From the NCBI GenBank assembly GCA_003241785.1, contig QFPW01000001.1, positions 434,001 to 498,000 on the forward strand: a stretch of DNA of 64,000 nt, written 5' to 3'. This stretch comes from Rhodovulum sulfidophilum. Lineage in GTDB: Bacteria; Pseudomonadota; Alphaproteobacteria; Rhodobacterales; Rhodobacteraceae. The notes beneath the pieces were generated by a model. It was given only the letters and a program-made list of their open reading frames with translations. It was not told where the DNA came from and ran no database searches. Made by a program: the position numbers and the translations under genes. Positions 35,523 through 43,951 of this stretch are shown in pieces (the first letter of the stretch is position 1; each line of letters begins with the position of its first letter).

Positions 35523-36014
35523 TCAGGACCCGGCCTTGCGCCAGGTGCCCGTCTTCAGGCCGACGCCCGCGTTGCGGTCCTCGGCCGACGCCCCCTGCCA
35601 GGTCCCGGAGAAGGCGAGGTCGGCGACGATGCCTTCGAATTTGCCGGTGCCGTCCTTCATCGTGGCCTTGCCGGCGCCGTTCGTCTCCTCGATGGTCTCG
35701 AAGATCCGGTCGCCGTCGGCGTCGGTCAGCAGGCAGTCGCCCACGGACCGGTACTGGTTCGCGTCGTCGAGGCGGAAATGCGACAGTACGAGGCAGCGTC
35801 CGACGAGCTTGTCGAAGGGCGTGCCGGACTGCCCGGTGAGCACCAGATCGGTGGTGCCGATCGAGACCTTCCAGCCCGCTCCGGCGTCGTGGATCTCGAC
35901 GTCAGCGGACGACCAGGTGTACGGCACCTCGAACTTCCGCGCCTCGCCGGCCTCCTGCGCCGCCGCGGAGGCCGCGATGAGCAGGACGGGTATGGTGGAT
36001 GCCAATCTCTTCAT
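35523..36014 (-). CDS. secreted protein of unknown function
   Basis: 163 residues with a Sec signal peptide (MKRLASTIPVLLIAASAAAQ, cleavage after AAA). The mature part has three Cys-free beta-like segments around two cysteines (GRCLVLSHFRLD and SVGDCLLTDADGDRIFE), which could form a disulphide in the periplasm. It ends GTWQGASAEDRNAGVGLKTG. I do not recognise the family. Transcribed alone with its own terminator. Confidence 0.75.
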   Translation of the reverse strand: MKRLASTIPVLLIAASAAAQEAGEARKFEVPYTWSSADVEIHDAGAGWKVSIGTTDLVLTGQSGTPFDKLVGRCLVLSHFRLDDANQYRSVGDCLLTDADGDRIFETIEETNGAGKATMKDGTGKFEGIVADLAFSGTWQGASAEDRNAGVGLKTGTWRKAGS

Positions 36015-36194
36015 CGAAAAACTCCCATCGTTCGCTTGGAATTCGACGGGCGGTCGGAAACGGCGTCGTCAGGCGGGCGCCCATGAATGGGTCTCGCCCG
36101 TCGTGCCGAACATGCTTCTCGGTAGTCTACGCGGGGGCGCGCCGCCTGAGCCCTCGAAAGGTACTCCGCCGCGCCCCGCGAGTCATGGGATCAT

Positions 36195-36231
36195 CGGGAT
36201 GAAGTCGCGTCGCGATCAGCCCTTCATCCCG
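36195..36231 (-). terminator. possible terminator at the dnaJ 3' end
   Basis: CGGGATGAAG (36195-36204) pairs with CTTCATCCCG (36222-36231) across the dnaJ stop codon, with an inner TCGCG/CGCGA stem. No T-run. Confidence 0.4.
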
Positions 36232-37352
36232 TCCCAGAACCCCTTGACGCGGGAGAAGAAGTCCTGCGTTTCCGGGCTGTTGTCGCGGCCTTCCTCCTCG
36301 AACTGCCGCAGAAGCTCCTTCTGCTTGGCCGAGAGGTTGACCGGGGTCTCGACCGCGAGCTCGATGTAGAGATCGCCCATCCCGGCGCCGCGCAGCGCGG
36401 GCATCCCCTTGCCGCGCAGGCGGAGCTGCTTCGCCGACTGCACCCCGGCGGGGACCTTCACCCGCGTGCGGCCGCCGTCGATCGTCGGCGCGTCGATCTC
36501 GCCGCCGAGCGCCGCGGTCGTCATCGAGACCGGGATGCGGCAGTAGAGGTCCTGGTTCTCGCGCTGGAAGATCGGATGCGCCTCGACCTCGATGAAGATG
36601 TAGAGATCGCCCGGCGGGCCGCCGCGCAGCCCGGCCTCGCCCTCGCCGGCGAGGCGGATGCGGGTTCCGGTCTCGACGCCGGCGGGGATGTTGACGTTCA
36701 GCGTCCGGTCCTTGCGCACCGTGCCGGTGCCGCCACAGCCGCGGCAGGGGTTCTTGATGATCTGGCCGCGGCCGCCGCAGGTCGGACAGGTCCGCTCGAC
36801 GGTGAAGAAACCCTGCTGGGCGCGCACCTTGCCGTGGCCCGAGCAGGTCGGGCAGGTCGCGGGCTCGGCGCCGCCCTCGGCGCCGGTCCCGTCGCAGACC
36901 TCGCAGGTCGCGCTGCCGGGAACGTTGATCGTGGCCTGCTTGCCGCCGAACGCGTCCTCGAGCGACATCTTCAGGTTGTAGCGCAGGTCCGAGCCGCGGG
37001 CGCGGCCGCGGGTGCCGCCGCGCTGATTGCCCATGAAGTCGCCGAAAAGGTCCTCGAACACGTCCGAGAAGGCCGAGGAGAAATCGCCGCCGCCGTGGAA
37101 GCCGCCGCGCCCGCCGCCGCCGCCGTTCTCGAAGGCGGCGTGGCCGAAGCGGTCATAGGCGGCCTTCTTCTGACCGTCCTTCAGGACGTCATAGGCCTCG
37201 TTGATTTCCTTGAAATGCGCCTCGGCCTGCGGATCCTGTCCGTTGCGGTCCGGATGATGCTCCATGGCCTTCTTGCGATAGGCCTTCTTGATCTCCGTTT
37301 CCGAAGCTTCCCTGCCGACGCCGAGCAGCTCGTAATAGTCGCGTTTGGCCAT
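36216..37352 (-). CDS. dnaJ: molecular chaperone DnaJ
   Basis: 378 residues. The J domain has YYELLGVGREASETEIKKAY and the HPDRN loop. A Gly/Phe-rich region (about 70-110) follows. Four zinc repeats are intact: CEVCDGTG, CPTCSGHG, CPTCGGRG and CRGCGGTG. The C-terminal substrate domains end with FFSRVKGFWDGMKG. DnaJ delivers unfolded proteins to DnaK and stimulates its ATPase. It follows dnaK after a 75-bp gap holding a strong hairpin; GGAGG in that gap is 20 bases or more from the start, so ribosome access may depend on structure. Confidence 0.98.
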   Translation of the reverse strand: MAKRDYYELLGVGREASETEIKKAYRKKAMEHHPDRNGQDPQAEAHFKEINEAYDVLKDGQKKAAYDRFGHAAFENGGGGGRGGFHGGGDFSSAFSDVFEDLFGDFMGNQRGGTRGRARGSDLRYNLKMSLEDAFGGKQATINVPGSATCEVCDGTGAEGGAEPATCPTCSGHGKVRAQQGFFTVERTCPTCGGRGQIIKNPCRGCGGTGTVRKDRTLNVNIPAGVETGTRIRLAGEGEAGLRGGPPGDLYIFIEVEAHPIFQRENQDLYCRIPVSMTTAALGGEIDAPTIDGGRTRVKVPAGVQSAKQLRLRGKGMPALRGAGMGDLYIELAVETPVNLSAKQKELLRQFEEEGRDNSPETQDFFSRVKGFWDGMKG

Positions 37353-37378
37353 CCGAAACCCGTATCTCGCTAAAAGGA

Positions 37379-37406
37379 GGATGGCCCGCCATGGGGCGGG
37401 CCATCC
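37379..37406. promoter_or_regulatory. intercistronic hairpin between dnaK and dnaJ
   Basis: A perfect 12-bp stem GGATGGCCCGCC / GGCGGGCCATCC with a 4-nt loop, 22 bp after the dnaK stop in the message. There is only a short T-run (TCCTTTTAG) on the minus strand, so it may partly terminate transcription or protect the dnaK mRNA end. Confidence 0.75.
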
Positions 37407-37427
37407 AACTCAGCATTGCGTCATGCC

Positions 37428-39344
37428 TCAGGACTTCTTGTCGGAGCCGCCGAGATCCTCGAAATCGGCGTCGACGATGTCGTCGTCCGGGCCGGCCCCG
37501 GCGTCGGGACCCTGCTCGGCCTTGGCCTGGGCTTCCTGCTCGGACTTGTAGATCGCCTCGCCGAGCTTCATCGCCGCCTCGGCCAGGTCCTGGCTGCGGG
37601 CGCGGATCTTCTCGGCCGAGGTGCCCTCCATGGCTTCCTTCAGCGTCTTGATCGAGAGGTTGATCGCCTCGATCGTGGTCGGATCGACCTTGTCGCCATG
37701 CTCGGCCACGGCCTTCTCGGTCGAGTGGATCCGGCTCTCGCCCTCGTTCTTGGCCTCAACGAGCTCGCGCCGTTCCTTGTCCGCCTCGGCGTTGTCCTCG
37801 GCCTCGCGCACCATCTTGTCGATGTCGGCGTCGCTGAGGCCGCCCGAGGCCTGGATGGTGATCCGCTGCTCCTTGTTGGTGCCCTTGTCCTTCGCGCTGA
37901 CGGAGACGATGCCGTTGGCGTCGATGTCGAAGGTCACCTCGATCTGCGGCACGCCGCGCGGCGCGGGCGGGATCGATTCGAGGTTGAACTGGCCGAGCAT
38001 CTTGTTGTCGGCCGCCATCTCGCGCTCGCCCTGGAAGACCCGGATCGTCACCGCGTTCTGGTTGTCCTCGGCGGTGGAGAAGATCTGGCTCTTCTTGGTC
38101 GGGATCGTGGTGTTGCGGTCGATCAGGCGGGTGAACACGCCGCCCAGCGTCTCGATGCCGAGCGAGAGCGGGGTCACGTCCAGGAGGACCACGTCCTTCA
38201 CGTCGCCCTGCAGCACGCCGGCCTGGATCGCGGCGCCGAGGGCGACCACCTCATCCGGGTTGACGCCCTTGTGCGGCTCCTTGCCGAAGAACTTCGTCAC
38301 TTCCTCGATGACCTTCGGCATGCGGGTCATGCCGCCGACGAGGACGACCTCGTCGATCTCGGACTTCGCGATGCCCGCGTCCTTCAGCGCCGCGGCGCAG
38401 GGCTTCATCGAGCGCACGATGAGATCGGCGACGAGGCTCTCGAGCTTGGCGCGGGTCAGCTTCAGCACGAGGTGCAGCGGCTGGTGAGTCTTCGGGTCCA
38501 TCGAGATGAACGGCTGGTTGATCTCGGTCTGCGACGCGCTCGACAGCTCGATCTTCGCCTTCTCGGCGGCTTCCTTCAGCCGCTGCAGCGCCATCTTGTC
38601 CTTGGTGAGGTCGACGCCGTTCTCTTTCTTGAACTCGTCCGCGAGGTACTGGACGATGCGCATGTCGAAGTCTTCGCCGCCGAGGAACGTATCCCCGTTG
38701 GTGGACTTCACCTCGAAGAGGCCGTCGTCGATCTCGAGGATCGAGATGTCGAAGGTGCCGCCGCCGAGGTCATAGACCGCGATCGTCTTGGTGCCGGTCT
38801 TCTCGAGCCCATAGGCGAGCGCCGCCGCCGTCGGCTCGTTGATGATGCGCAGCACTTCGAGACCGGCGATCTTGCCCGCGTCCTTGGTCGCCTGACGCTG
38901 GGCGTCGTTGAAATAGGCGGGAACGGTGATGACGGCCTGCGTCACCTTCTCGCCGAGATAGCTCTCGGCGGTTTCCTTCATCTTCTGCAGGATGAAGGCG
39001 GAAATCTGGCTCGGCGAATACTTCTCGCCCCGCACCTCGACCCAGGCGTCGCCGTTGGCGCCGGGGACGATCTTGTAGGGGACCATCTCCTTGTCCTTGG
39101 CGACCATCGGGTCGTCGCTGCGGCGGCCGATGAGGCGCTTGATCGCGAAGAGGGTGTTCTCGGAGTTGGTGACGGCCTGCCGTTTGGCGGCCTGTCCGAC
39201 CAGGCGCTCGTCGTCGGTGAAGGCGACGATCGAGGGAGTCGTACGGGCGCCCTCGGAGTTTTCGATGACCTTCGCCTGGCTGCCGTCCATGATAGCGACG
39301 CAGCTGTTGGTCGTGCCGAGGTCGATACCGATGACTTTGGACAT
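37428..39344 (-). CDS. dnaK: molecular chaperone DnaK (Hsp70)
   Basis: 638 residues from ATG 39344 (MSKVIGIDLGTTNSCVAIMD), with AAAGGAAA upstream. ATPase motifs are IDLGTTNSCVA, VYDLGGGTFDISILEI and VVLVGGMTRMPKVIEEV. The substrate domain has DVTPLSLGIETLGGVFTRLI and the tail ends PDDDIVDADFEDLGGSDKKS, with the DDDxVDADFE end typical of proteobacterial DnaK. It is preceded by a heat-shock-like promoter and followed by dnaJ. Confidence 0.99.
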   Translation of the reverse strand: MSKVIGIDLGTTNSCVAIMDGSQAKVIENSEGARTTPSIVAFTDDERLVGQAAKRQAVTNSENTLFAIKRLIGRRSDDPMVAKDKEMVPYKIVPGANGDAWVEVRGEKYSPSQISAFILQKMKETAESYLGEKVTQAVITVPAYFNDAQRQATKDAGKIAGLEVLRIINEPTAAALAYGLEKTGTKTIAVYDLGGGTFDISILEIDDGLFEVKSTNGDTFLGGEDFDMRIVQYLADEFKKENGVDLTKDKMALQRLKEAAEKAKIELSSASQTEINQPFISMDPKTHQPLHLVLKLTRAKLESLVADLIVRSMKPCAAALKDAGIAKSEIDEVVLVGGMTRMPKVIEEVTKFFGKEPHKGVNPDEVVALGAAIQAGVLQGDVKDVVLLDVTPLSLGIETLGGVFTRLIDRNTTIPTKKSQIFSTAEDNQNAVTIRVFQGEREMAADNKMLGQFNLESIPPAPRGVPQIEVTFDIDANGIVSVSAKDKGTNKEQRITIQASGGLSDADIDKMVREAEDNAEADKERRELVEAKNEGESRIHSTEKAVAEHGDKVDPTTIEAINLSIKTLKEAMEGTSAEKIRARSQDLAEAAMKLGEAIYKSEQEAQAKAEQGPDAGAGPDDDIVDADFEDLGGSDKKS

Positions 39345-39447
39345 GAAGTTTCCTTTCAAGCGGCGATTTTGCTAGGCCGGGGTCCGTAAAGCGGCCCCCC
39401 GGCTTTTGATCCCTTGCCCCGGGATGGGCCCCCGGGACGTTGGCAGG

Positions 39448-39477
39448 TATATAGGGAGCGGTCGAAATCCCTGCAAG
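39448..39477 (-). promoter_or_regulatory. RpoH (sigma-32)-type promoter of dnaK-dnaJ
   Basis: On the minus strand, CTTGCAG (39477-39471) and CCCTATATA (39456-39448) are separated by 14 bp. This matches the alphaproteobacterial sigma-32 pattern (CTTG at -35, C-rich then TAT at -10). The inferred 5' leader of about 100 nt is GC-rich. Confidence 0.7.
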
Positions 39478-39596
39478 CAGAGCCGCGGGGATAAAAGCGG
39501 ACAAATCGGCCTGGATCCCGGGCGGGCGCGCGGGTCCGCCCGGCGCCCAAGGGCCTCGGCGGGCTCGGTTTTCGGCAAGGCCGCGGGGAGGCGCGC

Positions 39597-40193
39597 ATGA
39601 TCGAGCTCAACGGTTTCGGGATCCACAAGGGCTATCTGGACCGCGCGGCGCAGGAGGCGATGGCCGAGGATCTGCGCGGGGTCGCGGCGGCGGCGCCATT
39701 CTTCCAGCCGATGACGCCCTGGGGCAAGCCCATGAGCGTGCGCATGACCGCCGCGGGGAAATACGGCTGGATGACCGGGCGGGGCGGCTATCACTACGCG
39801 CCCCGGCACCCGTCCGGCGTGGACTGGCCGCCGATCCCCTCGAGCGTGCTGACCGTCTGGCGCGCGCTCGTCTCGACGGAGCGGGAGCCCGACTGCTGCC
39901 TCGTCAACTTCTACGGCGAGAAGGCGCGGATGGGCCTGCACCGCGACGCCGACGAGGCGGATTTCACCTGGCCCGTGCTGTCGATCAGCCTCGGCGACCC
40001 CGGGCTGTTCCGGGTCGGCGGGACCGGGCGGGGCGACCCGACGACGTCGGTCCTGCTCGAAAGCGGCGACGTGGTGGTGATGGGCGGGACCGCGCGGCTC
40101 GCCTATCACGGGGTGGACCGCATCCGCTTCGGCGGCTCGACGCTGCTGCCGAAGGGCGGACGGATCAACCTCACCTGCCGCGTGGTGGACTGA
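39597..40193 (+). CDS. alkB: AlkB-type alpha-ketoglutarate-dependent dioxygenase
   Basis: 198 residues. The iron ligands are in GLHRDADEADFTWPVLSISL (H-x-D), with a distal His in RLAYHGVDRIRFG; the 2-oxoglutarate Arg is in RINLTCRVVD. SVRMTAAGKYGWMTGRGGYH is the substrate-binding lid. It oxidatively removes methyl groups from N1-methyladenine and N3-methylcytosine in DNA or RNA. It stands alone, divergent from dnaK. No Ada-type operator was identified. Confidence 0.95.
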   Translation: MIELNGFGIHKGYLDRAAQEAMAEDLRGVAAAAPFFQPMTPWGKPMSVRMTAAGKYGWMTGRGGYHYAPRHPSGVDWPPIPSSVLTVWRALVSTEREPDCCLVNFYGEKARMGLHRDADEADFTWPVLSISLGDPGLFRVGGTGRGDPTTSVLLESGDVVVMGGTARLAYHGVDRIRFGGSTLLPKGGRINLTCRVVD

Positions 40194-40213
40194 GCGGCGG
40201 GCCGCCGCGATCC

Positions 40214-40298
40214 GCTGTCCCGGGCCTGACCCGGGACCTCGGATCCCACGCGCGGCGCCTCGTATCGGCGTCGAGGTCCCGGGTCGAGCCCGGGACGG
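40214..40298. repeat. intergenic palindromic repeats, family A (inverted pair)
   Basis: GCTGTCCCGGGCCTGACCCG (from 40214) and its inverted partner TCGAGGTCCCGGGTCGAGCC (from 40271) face each other between alkB and the convergent 40329 gene. Together they could form a large hairpin. Confidence 0.75.
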
Positions 40299-40328
40299 CG
40301 GTGCTCTTCGGGGAAGCCTTCCGTCCCC

Positions 40329-41996
40329 TCACTCGCCCTCGGCCGTCGCCGCGCGGGGCGCGAAGAAGGCCTTCAGCGACTCGGTCCGCTCGGTGTCCCA
40401 GCCGGGCGGGTCGATCACCGCCCGCCAGGCGTCGATGTAATGCGAGAAATGGTAGAGATGGCCGTGGCCCATCGGCACGGCGAGGCCGAGCGCCATGTCG
40501 AGCAGGAGCTGCAGGAAGGTCACCACCGGCACCCAGCGCAGCGCGGGCGAGACGTCCGGTCCGCGCGGCGCCTTCATCCAGGCGGGCTCGCGCCAGAAGC
40601 TGTCGGGCTCGAAGAAGACGATCGGATCGCTCGCGTATTGCAGATAGACGACGCGCAGCGGCCCCCAGCGCGCGCCCGGGATGTCGAGCGCGTTCTCCTG
40701 GTTCGTGAAGCGCACCAGCGACGAATCCTCGAACACCGGTAGCCAGGCGGGCGAGCCCGGCTCGCGGTTGTCGGTGATCGCCCGCCAGGTCGGGCTCGGG
40801 AAGGGCGGGCCGGACCAGACCGCGCCCTGGACCGGGTCGGCGAGCATCTCGTGGATGCTGACCGACTGCTCCGAGCTGATCGAGCCGAGGCTCAGCCCCT
40901 GGAGGTAGAGCTTCGGCCGCGCGTCGTGGGGCAGGTCGGTCCAGTACCGGTAGACCGCGCGGAACAGCGCCCGCCCGGTCTCCTCGCCATAGCCCGGCTC
41001 GACCAGGAGCGAGATCCAGCTCGTCAGGTAGGAATACTGCACCGCGACGGTGGCGACGTCGCCGGCGGTCAGGTAGTCGAGCGTGTCGAAGGCGGCCGGA
41101 TCCATCCAGCCGGTGCCGGTCGGAACCGCGATTACGAGGACCGCGCGCTCGAAGGCGCCGACCCGGATCAGCTCGCGCAGCGCGAGATCGGCGCGCTCCT
41201 CGGGCGTCTCGGCGGCGTTGAGGCCGACGAAGACCCGGATCGGGTCGAGCGCCGGCCGGCCGAGGAAGGCCGAGATCTCCGCGCCGCTCGGCCCGTTGGT
41301 GACGAAATCGCGCCCGGCGCTGCCGAGGTCGTCCCAGCGTACCAGCGAGGCCGCGCTGCCGGTCTTGGCCGGGTCCTCGGGCCAGGCGGTCTCGGGCCGC
41401 ATCAGCGCGTCGCGCGCCTGGAAGCCGCGGTCCGCGACGATGAGAAAGCCGCGGAAGAGCACGCCGTCGATCACCAGAGCGAAGAGAGTCAGCGCCACGA
41501 CGAGCCCGAGGAACCGCGCGAGCCGCGTCGGCGTGAACCGCTCGAGATGCCGCGCGGCGAGCCGGAGCGTGCCGAAGAACAGCCGCCCGAGCAGGATGAG
41601 CGCCAGCGCCACGACGACGGCGATGAGGCCGAGCTGGAACGGATGCGCGGTGTCGACCGTCGGCATGTCCATCCGGACCCGGATGGTGTTCTGCCATTCG
41701 GCGGCGTGCCAGCTGCTCGGCACCACGATGACGAGCGCGACGGCGACGGCGATCCAGGTGGCGATCCGGCGGATCCGGTTCTCCGCCATCGGAAGCTCGA
41801 GATATTGCCAGAGCCAGAGGATCAGCACGCCGATCCCGTAGCCGGAGGCGAAGGCGGCGCCGCCGAGCACGCCCTGGACCGGCGCGGGCCGCGGGATCAG
41901 CGACGGCGTCAGCGAGGCGGCGAAGAGCAGCGCGCCGAGAAAGACGCCGAGGCCCGAGAAGGATCTCCAGGACAGCGTCCCGGGCCGCGCCGCCAT
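40329..41996 (-). CDS. alpha/beta-hydrolase family membrane protein
   Basis: 555 residues from ATG 41996, which shares one base with the upstream stop. The N-terminal ~210 residues hold four or five transmembrane helices (for example LGVFLGALLFAASLTPSLIP, FLGLVVALTLFALVIDGVLF). The C-terminal domain is an alpha/beta hydrolase with nucleophile motif LQGLSLGSISSEQS (G-x-S-x-G). This two-part layout matches the Abhydrolase_9 family (PF15420 plus PF10081) as I recall it. The substrate is unknown; a lipid or ester in the inner membrane is plausible. Confidence 0.85.
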   Translation of the reverse strand: MAARPGTLSWRSFSGLGVFLGALLFAASLTPSLIPRPAPVQGVLGGAAFASGYGIGVLILWLWQYLELPMAENRIRRIATWIAVAVALVIVVPSSWHAAEWQNTIRVRMDMPTVDTAHPFQLGLIAVVVALALILLGRLFFGTLRLAARHLERFTPTRLARFLGLVVALTLFALVIDGVLFRGFLIVADRGFQARDALMRPETAWPEDPAKTGSAASLVRWDDLGSAGRDFVTNGPSGAEISAFLGRPALDPIRVFVGLNAAETPEERADLALRELIRVGAFERAVLVIAVPTGTGWMDPAAFDTLDYLTAGDVATVAVQYSYLTSWISLLVEPGYGEETGRALFRAVYRYWTDLPHDARPKLYLQGLSLGSISSEQSVSIHEMLADPVQGAVWSGPPFPSPTWRAITDNREPGSPAWLPVFEDSSLVRFTNQENALDIPGARWGPLRVVYLQYASDPIVFFEPDSFWREPAWMKAPRGPDVSPALRWVPVVTFLQLLLDMALGLAVPMGHGHLYHFSHYIDAWRAVIDPPGWDTERTESLKAFFAPRAATAEGE

Positions 41997-42592
41997 CAGG
42001 GCGCGACCGAGCAGCAGCCGATCAGCGCCGGCGCGTCGCCTTCGCTCAGACGCGCGCCGAGGCCGAAGGCGCGGTCGGACATGCCGTCGGAGCACTGCTC
42101 CGGCGCGATCCCGAGCGTGATCGCCCCGTCCTTGTCGCGGGCGACGACGACGCGGGAGCCGGAGCCTTCGGCGCCGGTTACCGTGTCGATGGTGAGCGCG
42201 CGGTCGGTCGCGTCGACGCCGCTCCGGACCAGCGTGTCGCCGTCGCGGGCGACGCCCCAGAAGGGCTCGGTGCCGAAGCAGCGCAGGCGCCCGGGCAGGG
42301 CGTCCGCCGCCCAGAGGTCGCCTTGGGATTCGAGGAAGTCGAGGCTGACCCAGCCCGTGCCCTCGCCGATGTTGATCCGGCCCCAGCCGCCGGAGGGATC
42401 GACGCCGACCACCTCGATATCGGCGTCGCCGGGGGCCAGCGCGCCGACCAGCGCCGCCTCGCGGCTCGGCTCGGCGCGGACGTTGAGCTTGGTCTCGACA
42501 CCCGCGACGCGATAAAGCCCGGGCGGGGGCGTCTCGGCCAGCGCCGGGAGACCCGCCGCGACGAGGCCGATCGTCAACATGAGCTGTCGCAT
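41996..42592 (-). CDS. SH3 domain-containing secreted protein
   Basis: 198 residues with a signal peptide (MRQLMLTIGLVAAGLPALAE). The bacterial SH3 domain covers about 30-85 (TKLNVRAEPSREAALVG, GWGRINIGEGTGWVSLDFL). The C-terminal part (CFGTEPFWGVARDGDTLV to CSDGMSDRAFG) resembles COG3650-like domains by eye. SH3 domains of this type often bind peptidoglycan, suggesting a periplasmic envelope role. The stop overlaps the start of the membrane hydrolase by one base (TGATG), so the two are coupled. Confidence 0.85.
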   Translation of the reverse strand: MRQLMLTIGLVAAGLPALAETPPPGLYRVAGVETKLNVRAEPSREAALVGALAPGDADIEVVGVDPSGGWGRINIGEGTGWVSLDFLESQGDLWAADALPGRLRCFGTEPFWGVARDGDTLVRSGVDATDRALTIDTVTGAEGSGSRVVVARDKDGAITLGIAPEQCSDGMSDRAFGLGARLSEGDAPALIGCCSVAP

Positions 42593-42618
42593 TGTCCCGT
42601 CCCTTCTCGTTCGCGGAG

Positions 42619-42999
42619 TCATGCCTTCGGCAGGGGCCGCTTTTCCCCGTTCTCGTTGATCGCGACGAAGATGAACTTCGCCTCCGTCACCTTGGTGAAG
42701 CCTTGGTCCGGCATCCGCCGCACCAGCGCCTCGACCTCGATCGTCATGGAGGTGGTGCCTTCGCTCACGAGCTCGGCGTAGACCGAGACGATGTCGCCGA
42801 CATGGACCGGACGGTGGAAGGTCATGCCCTCGACCGCGACGGTGGCGACCCGGCCGAGCGCGCGCGAGCGCGCGATCACCGAGGAGCCAAGGTCCATCTG
42901 CGCCATCAGCCAGCCGCCGAAGATGTCGCCGTTGGCGTTCGTATCCGCGGGCATCGCGATCGTCTGGAGGGCGAGCGTTCCTCGCGGGGCGTGCGCCAT
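42619..42999 (-). CDS. acyl-CoA thioesterase (YciA-type hotdog)
   Basis: 126 residues from ATG 42999, with GGAA upstream. The hotdog fold motif is LALQTIAMPADTNANGDIFG followed by GWLMAQMDLGSSVIA (catalytic Asn/Asp region), then VEGMTFHRPVHVGDIVSVYA. The end is EAKFIFVAINENGEKRPLPK. YciA-type enzymes hydrolyse a broad range of acyl-CoAs. It begins a three-gene leftward unit with the SH3 protein and membrane hydrolase and is divergent from cysQ. Confidence 0.93.
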   Translation of the reverse strand: MAHAPRGTLALQTIAMPADTNANGDIFGGWLMAQMDLGSSVIARSRALGRVATVAVEGMTFHRPVHVGDIVSVYAELVSEGTTSMTIEVEALVRRMPDQGFTKVTEAKFIFVAINENGEKRPLPKA

Positions 43000-43143
43000 G
43001 GGGCTTCCTTTCGTTCCGGGACTGATCTTGCACCCGATAACGCGCCGCGTTTCAAGCGTGGAGCGGTTTACAACCCGATGAACTCGGGTCCATATCGGTC
43101 GGTGTCGGCGCGCCCGGCGCCGTCGTGTTGGAGAAAGCTGTAT

Positions 43144-43944
43144 ATGGATTACGAGAAGATCGCCGCCACGCTGCGCGTTCTGGCACTCGAAGCGGGCGCC
43201 GAGATCATGACGGTCTACGACGGGCCCGATTTCGAGGTGAAGTCGAAGTCCGACAGTTCGCCGGTGACCGAGGCCGACGAGCGCGCGGACGCGCTGATCT
43301 CGGCGGGGCTCGCCAAGGCCTTCCCGGAGATCCCGGTGGTGACCGAGGAGCAGAGCGACAGCCACTCGATCGCGGCGGATGTGTTCTTTCTCGTCGATCC
43401 GCTGGACGGCACCAAGGAATTCGTGCAGCGCCGCGGCGACTTCACCGTCAACATCGCGCTGATCGAGCACGGGGTCCCGACCCGCGGCGTCGTCTACGCG
43501 CCGGCGAAGGGTCGGCTCTTCTATACCGACGCCAAGGGGCGGTCGGTCGAGGAAAAGGGTCCGTTCGATCCGGCCGCGGCCGGCGAGGCCAGCCCGCTCG
43601 AGGTCTCTGTCCCCGATCCCGACGGCCTCGTGGTCGTCGCCTCCAAATCGCATCGCGACCAGGCGACCGACGATTATATTGCCCGCTACCCGGTCAGCGA
43701 CTTCCGCTCCGCCGGTTCCTCGCTCAAGTTCTGCCTGGTCGCCGCGGGCGAGGCCGACCTCTATCCCCGGCTCGGCCGGACGATGGAATGGGACACGGCC
43801 GCGGGCCAGGCGGTGCTGCTCGGCGCCGGCGGCAAGGTGGTGCGGTTCGACGACCTGAGCCCGCTCGGCTACGGCAAGAACGGCTTCGAGAACCCGTTCT
43901 TCATCGCGCACGCCCCGGGCGTGAAGCTGGCCGAGGCGAGCTGA
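43144..43944 (+). CDS. cysQ: 3'(2'),5'-bisphosphate nucleotidase CysQ
   Basis: 266 residues from ATG 43144 with GGAGAAAG upstream. Metal-dependent phosphatase motifs are VVTEEQSDSH, LVDPLDGTKEFVQRRGDFTV and the C-terminal MEWDTAAGQAVLLGAGG. The KEF-RRGDFTVNIAL signature separates CysQ from inositol monophosphatases. It converts 3'-phosphoadenosine 5'-phosphate to AMP in sulfate assimilation. It precedes kdsB by 7 bp. Confidence 0.95.
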   Translation: MDYEKIAATLRVLALEAGAEIMTVYDGPDFEVKSKSDSSPVTEADERADALISAGLAKAFPEIPVVTEEQSDSHSIAADVFFLVDPLDGTKEFVQRRGDFTVNIALIEHGVPTRGVVYAPAKGRLFYTDAKGRSVEEKGPFDPAAAGEASPLEVSVPDPDGLVVVASKSHRDQATDDYIARYPVSDFRSAGSSLKFCLVAAGEADLYPRLGRTMEWDTAAGQAVLLGAGGKVVRFDDLSPLGYGKNGFENPFFIAHAPGVKLAEAS

Positions 43945-43951
43945 GCGCGCC

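Noticed and set aside
33092..35839. 915-codon open frame on the plus strand opposite mutS
   Set aside because: Same explanation: the opposite strand encodes a complete, motif-bearing MutS.
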